From contig NZ_FXZH01000003.1 in assembly GCF_900169365.1 (NCBI RefSeq), positions 1 to 64,000 of the forward strand: a DNA stretch of 64,000 nt. The letters are read 5' to 3'. This document shows positions 33,334-41,830 of this stretch, one piece after another (the first letter of the stretch is position 1; every line of letters starts with the position of its first letter). The stretch comes from Brevibacterium sp. 239c. GTDB lineage: Bacteria; Actinomycetota; Actinomycetes; Actinomycetales; Brevibacteriaceae. The position numbers were made by a program, and so were the translations under genes. A model generated the notes under the pieces. The model was not told the origin of the DNA and did not search any database. It worked only from the letters and a program-made list of their open reading frames with translations.

Positions 33334-34233
33334 ATGGTCACAAAGAGGATCCGCGTCGCCGCCTGGGCCATGCTCATTGCGCAGGCCGGAATCATCCTGA
33401 GCGGCGGCATCGTCCGCCTCACCGGTTCGGGGCTCGGCTGCACGAATTGGCCGAAATGCACGGACGACTCCCTCGTGACGACGCCTGAGATGGGGATCCA
33501 CGGCCTCATCGAATTCGGCAACCGCACCCTCGCGGTGCTCCTGGCCATTCTCGGCGTCATCATCTTGCTCATGCTGTGGAAGAGCCGCAAACAGCGCCCT
33601 GACCTGTTCATGCTCAATCTCGGTCTCCTCGCCATCGTGCCGTTTCAGGCAGTCCTCGGCGGGATCACGGTCTGGACGAAGCTCAATCCGTGGATCGTTG
33701 CCGGTCACTTCGTCCCCTCGGCCATCGCCGTCGGCGTCGCCGCCTACTTCGTTCGCCGCACCTACGACACTGGTGTGCGCACCGGCCAGAAGGCACCGTC
33801 CCCGTTGCCTGCCCTGGGCTGGATCATCCTTGCCCTGACAGCGATCATCGTCGTCTTCGGTGTCCTCACCACAGGTGCGGGACCACACTCGGGCTCGACG
33901 ATGTCGACGCGAAACGGTCTGGACAACATCTGGATCACCCGCGCCCACGGATTCCCAGTCTGGTTGCTCGTCATCGCGACCATCACCACACTCGTCTTCG
34001 CGGTGAAACGGCATACCGTCATGGTCAAGCCCCTGGTTGTGCTTCTCATCGTCGAGGTCGCTCAGGGGATCATCGGCTACGTCCAATACTTCACCGGGGT
34101 GCCGATAGTGCTCGTGGCATTCCATATGATCGGCCTCTCGGCCACGATCGCGGCAAGCGTTGTCGTCCTCGACAGCGCCTACCCGAGGGGCACTCATGCC
34201 ATCACCGATCAGGCCGCGCCCGTGGTTCACTGA
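33334..34233 (+). CDS. ctaA: Heme A synthase (CtaA/COX15)
   Basis: CtaA oxidises the methyl group of heme O to a formyl group, giving heme A for aa3 oxidase. The 299-residue membrane protein has about eight helices. It carries GGIVRLTGSGLGCTNWPKC near 22-40, with the two Cys of the extracytoplasmic loop, and the heme-ligand His residues in MGIHGLIEFGNRTLA, AGHFVPSA, ITRAHGFPVWLL and VAFHMIGLSATI. ATG 33334 has GAGGAGA just upstream. ATG 33322 is an alternative. The downstream VOC gene begins inside its last 38 bases. Confidence 0.9.
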   Translation: MVTKRIRVAAWAMLIAQAGIILSGGIVRLTGSGLGCTNWPKCTDDSLVTTPEMGIHGLIEFGNRTLAVLLAILGVIILLMLWKSRKQRPDLFMLNLGLLAIVPFQAVLGGITVWTKLNPWIVAGHFVPSAIAVGVAAYFVRRTYDTGVRTGQKAPSPLPALGWIILALTAIIVVFGVLTTGAGPHSGSTMSTRNGLDNIWITRAHGFPVWLLVIATITTLVFAVKRHTVMVKPLVVLLIVEVAQGIIGYVQYFTGVPIVLVAFHMIGLSATIAASVVVLDSAYPRGTHAITDQAAPVVH

Positions 34234-34659
34234 CCACGCCGTGGAGGCGATGGAGTTCTCCTGCTCCGTCTTCCCCAACTCGCACATCGTCTCCATCGAC
34301 CGTTACCCGGATGAGTCCCTCAACCCGCATTACGCGGGAATGAGCGGCAAGGTCATCAAGGGGATCTTCGAACTCGACGGCAATCGTTTCATCTGCCTCG
34401 ACGGTGGCCCTGCTTTCACCTTCAACGAAGCGATCACACTGACCGACGAACGCGGTGACCAGGCCGAGATCGACCATTATGGTCGTCGCTATCGGCTATT
34501 CACTCCAGCGAGCAGTGCGGCTGGCTCAAGGACAAGTATGGGATCAGTTGGCAGATCATTCCGGCCAACCTCGGCGAGCTGATGAACGGAGATGCTCAGC
34601 TGAAGGCGCTGATCGGGATGAAGAACACCGTCATCGAAGAGCTCGTCAACGCCGGCTGA
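34196..34659 (+). pseudogene. PhnB-like VOC-family gene broken by a one-base frameshift
   Basis: The first frame from ATG 34196 reads MPSPIRPRPWFTDHAVEAMEF with NRFICLDGGPAFTFNEAI, typical of PhnB/YybH-type VOC (glyoxalase superfamily) proteins. It then breaks at about 34478-34480 after DHY. In the -1 frame the family sequence resumes at once, WSSLSAIHSSEQCGWLKDKY and then GISWQIIPANLGELM, to a TGA at 34657-34659. Restoring a single T in the run TAT|TGG rejoins them into a normal-length protein of about 154 residues. This is either a recent pseudogene or a sequencing error. A domain of this kind may bind metal and a small molecule, but the substrate is unknown. It overlaps the ctaA end by 38 bp. 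Confidence 0.8.
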
Positions 34660-35060
34660 GCGGCCCGACCCCTACACACTTGCCCGCCCCTTGCGTCCGG
34701 CGCTCACGTCCCAGTACGGACAGGTCGGTCTACGATCGTGCGCTACCTACCCGACATTTTGTAGCTGCGCTTGATAATGGCCGTCGCACGACCCCATTCG
34801 CTCGCTTTGACGCTCTTGATGGAATTCGAAGGAACGAACGTCCTTGAAACATTCGGAGACCTCCCACACCAACGGATTGTCACTTTGCTCCACGGCAAAG
34901 CAAACACACCCTGGTTCGGCCAGCGTCAACTCGATATGTCGAGGCAGAAAGCGGGATCAGTTTGCTGATTGTGCCAACCATTCTCGGCGCACAGTGACAA
35001 TGAGCAAATTCATGGATGCCGGAGTCTGTCGGAGAGAGCCCGTCAGAGGGCGTTTGAGGT
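34660..35060. other. Gene-poor patch of visibly lower GC between the VOC pseudogene and ctaB
   Basis: About 400 bp have no recognisable gene. The sequence from about 34740 to 35000 is less GC-rich than its neighbours. A 65-codon frame (34771-34968, plus) and a 60-codon frame on the minus strand (34747-34929) are open but resemble nothing I know. A decayed gene or remnant of inserted DNA is possible. Confidence 0.45.
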
Positions 35061-36038
35061 CTACCAGAAGCCGGGGAGGACGAACGGGTCGATCGCGACT
35101 GCGAGGAAGAGCAGCGACAAGTAGGTGATCGAGCCGTGGAAGACCTTCATCGCCCGCAGCTGCGTTCCGCTCTTGCCTTTCTTCGCCCGGGAGACGAGAG
35201 CGTAGCAGGAGAACAGGAACCAGGCACCGGCGAGGACCGCGACTGCTGTGTAGACGGGGCCCATCGGGGCAAGTGGAATGAGCGCCAACGAGCACGCGAC
35301 CATCGCCCAGGTGTAGGCGATCATCTGACGCCCGACATTCGTCGGCGGCACCTTTGAGGGCAGCATCGGAACCTCTGCGGCGTCGTAGTCAGCCTTGTAT
35401 TTGATTGCCAGCGGCCAGTAGTGCGGAGGTGTCCAGAAGAAGACGACGAGGAAGAGCAGGAGAGCTTCCCAGGACAGCCCGCCGGTGACAGCGGACCAGC
35501 CGATGAGCACAGGCATGCAGCCTGCTGCGCCGCCCCAGACGATGTTCTGCGTCGTGCGGCGCTTGAGGATCAGGGTGTAGAAGACCGCGTAGAGCAGGAT
35601 GGCGCAGGCGGTGAGACCGGCGGTCACCCAGTTCGTGAAGCCGCCCAGCCAGAAGATCGACCCCAGGCCCAGGGCGAAGGCGAAGATGAGTGCGGCTCGT
35701 GGTGTGATCTCACCGGTCACCAGCGGGCGGTGCTTGGTGCGCTCCATCTTGGCGTCGATGTCACGATCGACATAGCAGTTGAAGACCGAAGCAGAGGCTG
35801 CGGCCGCTGCGCCGCCGATCAGAGTGTTGATGACCAGCCAGATATTCGGCATTCCCTGCGCGGCGAGGAACATCACCGGCGCGGTGGTCACCAGCAGGAG
35901 TTCGATCACGCGAGGTTTGGTCAGCGCAATGTAGGCACTGATGATCGAGCGAGGACTTTTTGAAAGTCGTTCCTCGTCGATTGCCCTCTGCAGAGGACGT
36001 TCACTCTGCGTGTCCTGGTTCTGACGAAGTTCACTCAC
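35061..36038 (-). CDS. ctaB: Protoheme IX farnesyltransferase (heme O synthase)
   Basis: CtaB adds a farnesyl group to heme B to give heme O, the substrate of CtaA. The 325-residue protein is a UbiA-superfamily prenyltransferase with about nine membrane helices. The first Asp-rich motif is NCYVDRDIDAKMERTKHRPLVTG near 99-121. Others are LKRRTTQNIVWGGAAGCMPVLIGWSAVTG and FFWTPPHYWPLAIKYKADYDAAEVPMLP. GTG 36038 is chosen: TAGAAT lies 7 bases upstream and no Shine-Dalgarno exists, so the mRNA is probably leaderless. The longer frame upstream belongs to the neighbouring small ORF region. Confidence 0.93.
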   Translation of the reverse strand: MSELRQNQDTQSERPLQRAIDEERLSKSPRSIISAYIALTKPRVIELLLVTTAPVMFLAAQGMPNIWLVINTLIGGAAAAASASVFNCYVDRDIDAKMERTKHRPLVTGEITPRAALIFAFALGLGSIFWLGGFTNWVTAGLTACAILLYAVFYTLILKRRTTQNIVWGGAAGCMPVLIGWSAVTGGLSWEALLLFLVVFFWTPPHYWPLAIKYKADYDAAEVPMLPSKVPPTNVGRQMIAYTWAMVACSLALIPLAPMGPVYTAVAVLAGAWFLFSCYALVSRAKKGKSGTQLRAMKVFHGSITYLSLLFLAVAIDPFVLPGFW

Positions 36039-36045
36039 GTCGTCG

Positions 36046-36051
36046 ATTCTA
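36046..36051 (-). promoter_or_regulatory. -10 box TAGAAT of a likely leaderless ctaB promoter
   Basis: TAGAAT sits 7 bases before the GTG start of ctaB, the usual -10 to transcription start distance. The TAG of this box is also the stop codon of the small ORF at 36049-36237. Confidence 0.6.
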
Positions 36052-36237
36052 CCCTCTGTCGAATTTTTTGCCAGTCGGCGGATGCTGTGTTTCGGAGTCT
36101 GTTCTCGGGCCAGATCTGCGTCGCACGGTCCAGATGATGAAGGCCACCACAAAGGTCAGCGGTGCCAACATGACCAGTTGCACGACGATGACCGAGAGCA
36201 GCCCCAGAGCTGCGGTCGACGACTCGTCGCTCAGCAC
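36049..36237 (-). CDS. Possible small one-helix membrane protein
   Basis: The frame from GTG 36237 encodes 62 residues. It contains one strong membrane helix (LGLLSVIVVQLVMLAPLTFVVAFIIW) followed by a basic tail RRRSGPRTDSETQHPP. An ATG at 36270 could also start it. Its GTG overlaps the stop of the preceding small ORF (36231). No family is recognised. Coding is supported by the helix plus positive tail and the operon-like overlap, but not proven. Confidence 0.45.
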   Translation of the reverse strand: MLSDESSTAALGLLSVIVVQLVMLAPLTFVVAFIIWTVRRRSGPRTDSETQHPPTGKKFDRG

Positions 36238-36428
36238 GGCGAGGCCAGAATCACCACGAACAGGAGCCATGAGACCAGTGCCGAAGCGTCAGTCTCACCA
36301 GTCAGCGGTCGGCCCAGGATCCATCCCACGACGAACGTGATGACGATGAATGCTGCAGGCACAACCCGTGCCGACCACGCACCGAGGCAGGCTGTCGATT
36401 TAGTCACTGTGCTCTTGCCTTCGGCCAC
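36231..36428 (-). CDS. Possible small two-helix membrane protein
   Basis: The frame encodes up to 65 residues from GTG 36428 (or GTG 36407, which has GAAGG about 10 bases upstream). It shows two hydrophobic stretches, VVPAAFIVITFVVGWILG and ALVSWLLFVVILAS, typical of a helical hairpin. The upstream part of the longer frame (to 36596) overlaps the tkt start and is not credible. It lies divergent to tkt. Function unknown; the pairing with the next small ORF suggests both are real or both are noise. Confidence 0.4.
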   Translation of the reverse strand: MAEGKSTVTKSTACLGAWSARVVPAAFIVITFVVGWILGRPLTGETDASALVSWLLFVVILASPC

Positions 36429-36549
36429 GGTGCTACCTGCCTGGAACGGGTGCGGGCGATGACACCCTATCTCAGCCCTCGCGTTTGCGACCCGGCGCGG
36501 TAGAGTTTGAGTGCACGCCTCTAAGACGAACGAAGGATCGCTCGAAGAC

Positions 36550-38631
36550 ATGAACTCCCTGTCCTGGACAGAACTCGACAACCGCGCAGTCGACACCGCC
36601 CGCCTCCTTGCCGCAGATGCTGTGCAGAAGGCTGGACATGGTCACCCCGGAACCGCGATGAGTCTGGCACCTGTTGCCCATTACCTCTACCAGTACGGGC
36701 TCAAGCATGATCCCGCCGACCCCAGCTGGGCCGGCCGCGATCGCTTCGTTCTCTCGTGCGGACACAGCTCACTGACTCAATACGTCCAGCTCTACCTCTC
36801 CGGCTTCGGACTTGAGCTCGACGATCTGAAGGCACTGCGCACCTGGGGTTCCCTGACGCCCGGCCACCCGGAGGTCGGTCACACTGCAGGCGTCGAGATC
36901 ACCACAGGCCCGCTGGGATCCGGCCTCGCCTCGGCGGTGGGGATGGCCATGGCCTCACGCCGTGAACGCGGACTCTTCGACCCAGATGCCGCCCCGGGAA
37001 CCTCTCCCTTCGACCATTCCGTCGTGGTCCTGGCCTCCGATGGCGACCTCGAGGAAGGCGTTTCAGGTGAAGCCTCATCCCTGGCCGGAACCCAGGAACT
37101 GTCGAACCTGATCGTGATCTGGGACGACAACCGGATCTCCATCGAGGATGACACGGCGATCGCGTTCAGCGAGGACACCGCCGCACGCTACGCCGCCTAT
37201 GGCTGGCACGTGCAGCACGTGGACTTCAGAGCCGGCGCCGAGTACAAGGAAGACCTCGATGCCTTCCACGCAGCCATGGAAGCGGCGAAGGCGGACTCAC
37301 GTCCCTCCTTCATCCGTCTCTCGACGATCATCGCCTGGCCCGCCCCGAATGCGCAGAACACCGGCGGATCACACGGTTCGGCACTCGGTGATGATGAGAT
37401 CAAGGCCACCAAGGAGATCCTCGGCTTCGATCCCGAGGCGACCTTCGATGTCCCCGCCGAGGTGCTCAATCACACCCGTTCGGCACTGGACCGCGGCCGC
37501 AGCGCCCACATCGAGTGGGACGAGTCCTACAAGGCATGGCGCGAGGCGAACCCGGCCAGCGCCGAACTCTTCGACCGTCTGTCCAAGCGCGAACTTCCGG
37601 CCGGACTCGACAGCGAGTTCCCCGTCTTCGAACCCAGCGACAAGGGCATCGCGACTCGGGCCGCCTCCGGACAGGTCCTCAACGCCATTGCCGCCACCAT
37701 GCCCGAGCTGTGGGGCGGATCCGCGGACCTCGCCGGTTCGAACAACACACTGATCAAGGGCGATGCGAGCTTCCTGCCTGAGCATCGTTCGACAGGTGCA
37801 TTCTCCGGCCACGAGTACGGGCGCAACATCCACTTCGGCGTCCGTGAGTTCTCTGCCGGACTCATCGGCAACGGCATCGCGCTGCACGGCGGCACTCGCC
37901 CCTACAGCGGCACCTTCCTCGTCTTCAGCGACTACCAGCGCCCTGCCATCCGCTTGGCCGCTCTGCAGCAGCTGCCGAACGTCTTCGTGTGGACACACGA
38001 TTCGATCGGTCTCGGCGAAGACGGTCCCACCCACCAGCCGATCGAGCACCTCTCCGCACTGCGTGCGATTCCCGGTCTCGATCTGGTCCGCCCTGCCGAC
38101 GCGAACGAGACCTCGGTCGTGTGGCGCAAGATCCTCGATCGCACCGATGGACCCAGCGGACTCGTGCTCACGCGTCAGGCCGTTCCCGTCCTCGACCGGG
38201 AGAAGTACGCTCCGGCCTCAGAGGCGGCTCGTGGCGGCTACGTACTCTTCGACACCGCCGTAGAGCCCGAGGTGGCCATCCTCGCCAGCGGTTCTGAGGT
38301 CGCCATCGCGATCACCGCTGCCGAAGAGCTGCAGGCGGCGGGCACCGCCGTACGTGTCATCTCGATGCCGTGCCAGGAGTGGTTCGACGCGCAGCCCGAG
38401 GACTACCGCCGGGCGGTTCTCCCTCGCGGCCTCAAGGCCCGCGTGAGCATCGAAGCCGCATCGGCCATGAGCTGGCACAAATACCTCGGCGATGCAGGCC
38501 GTGCTGTGTCGATCGAGCACTTCGGCGCTTCGGCCGATTACGCCACACTGTACGAGAAGTTCGGAATCACCTCGGCGGCAGTCGTCACCGCCGCCGAAGA
38601 GTCGATCGCAGCGACGAAGGCGGACGCATGA
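36550..38631 (+). CDS. tkt: Transketolase
   Basis: Transketolase moves two-carbon units between sugar phosphates in the non-oxidative pentose phosphate pathway. The 693-residue protein has GHGHPGTAMSLAPVAHYLYQ near 30-49, the thiamine diphosphate motif SDGDLEEGVSGEASSLAG near 163-180 with DDNRISIEDDT after it, and the pyrimidine-binding ARPYSGTFLVFSDYQRPAIRL-type region near 453-473. ATG 36550 is preferred to GTG 36511. A -10-like TAGAGT is at 36501-36506, giving a leader of about 37 bases. It is translationally coupled to tal. Confidence 0.96.
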   Translation: MNSLSWTELDNRAVDTARLLAADAVQKAGHGHPGTAMSLAPVAHYLYQYGLKHDPADPSWAGRDRFVLSCGHSSLTQYVQLYLSGFGLELDDLKALRTWGSLTPGHPEVGHTAGVEITTGPLGSGLASAVGMAMASRRERGLFDPDAAPGTSPFDHSVVVLASDGDLEEGVSGEASSLAGTQELSNLIVIWDDNRISIEDDTAIAFSEDTAARYAAYGWHVQHVDFRAGAEYKEDLDAFHAAMEAAKADSRPSFIRLSTIIAWPAPNAQNTGGSHGSALGDDEIKATKEILGFDPEATFDVPAEVLNHTRSALDRGRSAHIEWDESYKAWREANPASAELFDRLSKRELPAGLDSEFPVFEPSDKGIATRAASGQVLNAIAATMPELWGGSADLAGSNNTLIKGDASFLPEHRSTGAFSGHEYGRNIHFGVREFSAGLIGNGIALHGGTRPYSGTFLVFSDYQRPAIRLAALQQLPNVFVWTHDSIGLGEDGPTHQPIEHLSALRAIPGLDLVRPADANETSVVWRKILDRTDGPSGLVLTRQAVPVLDREKYAPASEAARGGYVLFDTAVEPEVAILASGSEVAIAITAAEELQAAGTAVRVISMPCQEWFDAQPEDYRRAVLPRGLKARVSIEAASAMSWHKYLGDAGRAVSIEHFGASADYATLYEKFGITSAAVVTAAEESIAATKADA

Positions 38632-39731
38632 GCAGCAATCTGGCACAGCTGAGCGAACACGGAGTCTCCATCTGGCTCGACGACCTGTCACGGACCCGCC
38701 TGGAATCCGGCGACTTGGCGCGGCTCATCGAGGACTCGAATGTCACCGGAGTAACCACGAATCCGACGATCTTCGCCAATGCCATCGCCGGGTCCGACAG
38801 CTACGACTCCGCCGTTGCCGAACTCGGCACGGACAAGGTCTCCGCCGATGAGGCGATTGAATCTCTGACCACCTCGGACGTGGCAGCAGCGGCCAGACTC
38901 TTCCGGCCCGTCTACGACGCCACGAACGGCGAGGACGGGCGTGTGTCGATCGAGGTCGCTCCCCCACTGGCACACGATGCCGAGGGCACCGTCGCAGCGG
39001 CGAAGGCCTTGTGGGAACGCGTCGGCGAACCTAATGCGATGATCAAGATCCCCGCGACCGAAGCCGGATTGCGCGCAATTTCCGAGACCATCGCGGCAGG
39101 CATCAGCGTCAACGTCACCCTGGTGTTCTCACTGACTCGCTACCGACATGTCGTGGAGGCCTTCCTCCAGGGCCTAGAGAAGGCACGTGCTGCTGGGCAT
39201 GACCTCAGCCAGATCAAATCGGTGGCCTCGATCTTCGTCTCTCGTGTGGATGCGGAGATCGATGCGCGCCTCGACAGCATCGATGACCAAGCTGCAGCAG
39301 AACTCAAGGGGCAGGCGGGAATCGCGAACTGCGTCCTCGCTCATGAGATCCACTCGCAGCTGTTCACCTCCGAGCGCTTCCGGGTACTCGAACTCGCCGG
39401 CGCCACTCCGCAGCGACTGCTGTGGGCGTCGACCGGAGTCAAGAACCCTGATTACCCCGACACCATGTACGTGTCGGGACTCGTGGCCCAGAACACCGTG
39501 AACACGATGCCTGAGCCCACGATGCAGGCCTTCGCCGATCACGGTGAAGTGACTGCGAAGATCGCTCCGGAGAACTACCGGGCCGCTGACGAGGTCTTCG
39601 ACCGATTGGCACGACTGGGAATCGACTACGCGGAGGTGATGACCGTGCTCGAGACTCAAGGACTCGAGAAATTCGACGTCAGCTGGGCAGAGCTCCAGGA
39701 GACGATTCGCACTGCTTTGGACCGCGCATGA
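38628..39731 (+). CDS. tal: Transaldolase
   Basis: Transaldolase transfers a three-carbon ketol unit between sugar phosphates. The 367-residue protein has GVSIWLDDLSRTRLESGDL near 12-30, VTGVTTNPTIFANAI near 39-53, and the Schiff-base lysine K140 in NAMIKIPATEAGL. A C-terminal QRLLWASTGVKNPDYPDTMYV is typical of the longer actinobacterial transaldolase (TAL-PGI-like group). Start ATG 38628 overlaps the tkt stop (ATGA), and its own stop overlaps the pgi start in the same way. Confidence 0.96.
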   Translation: MSSNLAQLSEHGVSIWLDDLSRTRLESGDLARLIEDSNVTGVTTNPTIFANAIAGSDSYDSAVAELGTDKVSADEAIESLTTSDVAAAARLFRPVYDATNGEDGRVSIEVAPPLAHDAEGTVAAAKALWERVGEPNAMIKIPATEAGLRAISETIAAGISVNVTLVFSLTRYRHVVEAFLQGLEKARAAGHDLSQIKSVASIFVSRVDAEIDARLDSIDDQAAAELKGQAGIANCVLAHEIHSQLFTSERFRVLELAGATPQRLLWASTGVKNPDYPDTMYVSGLVAQNTVNTMPEPTMQAFADHGEVTAKIAPENYRAADEVFDRLARLGIDYAEVMTVLETQGLEKFDVSWAELQETIRTALDRA

Positions 39732-41350
39732 GACTCCAGTACAGTGTTCCGGTCTCTGAGGACTATGAGGCCGAATTAGGCCGTCTCCTCGAAGCGTGTG
39801 TTCCCTCTCGCCTGGCGGCCAAGGATGCGTCCTTGTTCACCGCTGATGAGCAGCCTGTGCCGCGCATGGGTTGGGTAGATCTGCCACAGAGGGCTGAACA
39901 GCTCGTCGCTGAGATCGAGGCTCTGCGGTCTCGGCTGGAGGCCCAGGGCCTGCGCTCGATCAGTCTGACGGGGATGGGCGGTTCGTCCCTGGCCCCAGAG
40001 GTCATGGCCGAAGCCGCCGGAGTCAGGCTTGAGGTCGTGGATTCCACCGACCCCAATCAGGTCGCCGAGGCGATCGGGACCGATCTCTCACACACTGTGC
40101 TCATCGTCGCGTCCAAGTCCGGCACGACGATCGAGACCGATGCGATTCGGCGTGCGTTCTCGGCAGCCTTCGAATCGGTGGGCATCGATCCTGCGTCTCG
40201 CCTGATCGCCATCACCGATCCCGGCACCGAGCTCGACACTTTGGCCACTGAGCAGGGGTTCCTGGCCACCTTCCATACCGATGCCACGGTCGGGGGACGC
40301 TACAGTGCACTGTCGGCCTTCGGCCTCGTCCCTGCCGGCCTTGCCGGTGTCGACGTCCGTGCGATTGCGGCGTCGGCGGCCGAGACCGTGGACGGATTGG
40401 GAGCCGATACTCCTGATAATCCCGCGCTGCAGTTCGGCACGTGGCTGGGCATAGGTCATGCCAGGGCCACGGAGAAGCTCGTCCTCGCCGAGACCACCCC
40501 GGCTCTGTCGGGTCTGAGCAAATGGGTCGAACAGCTCGTGGCGGAGTCTTTGGGCAAGGACGGTCAGGGTATCCTGCCGGTCGTCGTCAACGGTTCCGCT
40601 GACATCGGCTTCTCCGATGCCCGCGCCGATGCGATGCTGTGCACCTTGGGTCCCATCACCGAGGTCGAGGCTCCATCCGGATTCGACTCCGAACTCGACG
40701 GTGACCTGGGCGAACTGTTCGTGTTGTGGGAGTTCGCCACTGCGATCGCCGGCTACAGCATCGGAGTCGATCCCTTCGACCAACCGGATGTGGAGTCGGC
40801 GAAGGAACACGCCCGGCAGGCACTATCACACGGCTCGTCAACGGCACCGGCAGAGCCGGCGATCCGTGAGGAGCAGATCGAAGTCTTCGGTGAGTTCGAA
40901 CAGGCCACCGATCTCGTCGACGCCATCGCAGAACTTTTCGCGCAGGTCGACGAGTACGGCTACGTCGGTGTGCAGGCGTTCCTCGACCGCATCGCGGATG
41001 CCGAAGCTGAAAACCTCCGTGCCTTGGTCTCACAGCATTCCGGTGTGCAGACCACCTTCGGTTTCGGACCCCGGTATCTGCACTCGACCGGCCAGTACCA
41101 CAAGGGTGGGCACCCTAATGGGGTGTTCCTGCAGATCACAGCCGAACCTCGGACGGACCTGCTGGTACCTGGGCGTCGCTACGGCTTCACCGAGCTGCAG
41201 CGTGCGCAGGCCCTCGGCGATGCCGCTGCACTGGGTGAGAAGGGCCGCCCTCTCCTCAGGGTTCACCTGCTCGACCGTGCGCAGGGCCTTGAGCAGCTGC
41301 GCCGTGCGATTGCAGAGGTGGAGCCCAGGCATCATTATGGAGTCGACTGA
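39728..41350 (+). CDS. pgi: Glucose-6-phosphate isomerase
   Basis: Pgi interconverts glucose-6-phosphate and fructose-6-phosphate. The 540-residue protein carries two SIS domains: TGMGGSSLAPEVMAEAAG near 79-96 and IVASKSGTTIETDAIRRAF near 121-139, with SALSAFGLVPAGLAGVD near 194. The C-terminal GVQTTFGFGPRYLHSTGQYH and GGHPNGVFLQITAEP supply active-site residues. In related genomes the gene after tal is often zwf; here pgi ends the operon at the perfect palindrome 41369-41410. Confidence 0.93.
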   Translation: MRLQYSVPVSEDYEAELGRLLEACVPSRLAAKDASLFTADEQPVPRMGWVDLPQRAEQLVAEIEALRSRLEAQGLRSISLTGMGGSSLAPEVMAEAAGVRLEVVDSTDPNQVAEAIGTDLSHTVLIVASKSGTTIETDAIRRAFSAAFESVGIDPASRLIAITDPGTELDTLATEQGFLATFHTDATVGGRYSALSAFGLVPAGLAGVDVRAIAASAAETVDGLGADTPDNPALQFGTWLGIGHARATEKLVLAETTPALSGLSKWVEQLVAESLGKDGQGILPVVVNGSADIGFSDARADAMLCTLGPITEVEAPSGFDSELDGDLGELFVLWEFATAIAGYSIGVDPFDQPDVESAKEHARQALSHGSSTAPAEPAIREEQIEVFGEFEQATDLVDAIAELFAQVDEYGYVGVQAFLDRIADAEAENLRALVSQHSGVQTTFGFGPRYLHSTGQYHKGGHPNGVFLQITAEPRTDLLVPGRRYGFTELQRAQALGDAAALGEKGRPLLRVHLLDRAQGLEQLRRAIAEVEPRHHYGVD

Positions 41351-41368
41351 CACTTCCCGGCTCTGAGC

Positions 41369-41410
41369 ATGAAGAAGGACCCTGACCGATCGGTCAGGGT
41401 CCTTCTTCAT
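41369..41410. terminator. Perfect 42-bp palindrome, bidirectional terminator between pgi and secG
   Basis: Positions 41369-41389 are the exact reverse complement of 41390-41410. This makes a 21-bp arm (ATGAAGAAGGACCCTGACCG plus A) with no spacer. As RNA it folds with a tight loop, and the AAGAAGG/CCTTCTT base gives a U-containing 3' side for both directions. Confidence 0.9.
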
Positions 41411-41541
41411 CGAACGTGGAAAGCGCACATGTCGTAACGTTCAGGGTCTGTACCAGAGACTGCACCGGCCAGGGGCCATGCAGATACACTGCCTGTGCCC
41501 ACGAGAGTCGGCTGCAGTGTCAGGGAGAGCCGACGGCAATG

Positions 41542-41787
41542 TCAGGCGTTGAAGCGGGTGATGAGCCCCAGCAGGATGATGCATGCACCCCAGATGATCG
41601 CCATCAGCGTCGTGAACCGGTTCAGGTTGCGCTCGGCCACGCCAGAGGATCCCAGCGATGAGGACATGCCGCCGCCGAACATGTCTGACATGCCTCCACC
41701 CTTGCCCTTGTGCATGAGGATGAGGAGGATCAGAAAGATGCTCGTGAGCACGAGCAGCGCAATGAGAATGATGTTGAGGATTTCCAC
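41542..41787 (-). CDS. secG: Protein translocase subunit SecG
   Basis: SecG assists SecYEG in moving proteins across the membrane. The 81-residue protein has two helices (IILIALLVLTSIFLILLILM near 6-25 and FTTLMAIIWGACIILLGLIT near 58-77) with a Gly/Ser-rich loop between (KGKGGGMSDMFGGGMSSSLG), the SecG signature. The AEFNLNRFT-like AERNLNRFTT element is present. It is the last gene of the leftward whiA-gap-pgk-tpiA-secG run, the common order in actinobacteria. Confidence 0.94.
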   Translation of the reverse strand: MEILNIILIALLVLTSIFLILLILMHKGKGGGMSDMFGGGMSSSLGSSGVAERNLNRFTTLMAIIWGACIILLGLITRFNA

Positions 41788-41830
41788 GTCGAGAACTACC
41801 TATATTTCGTCAGAGGATGTGTTGGTCAGT

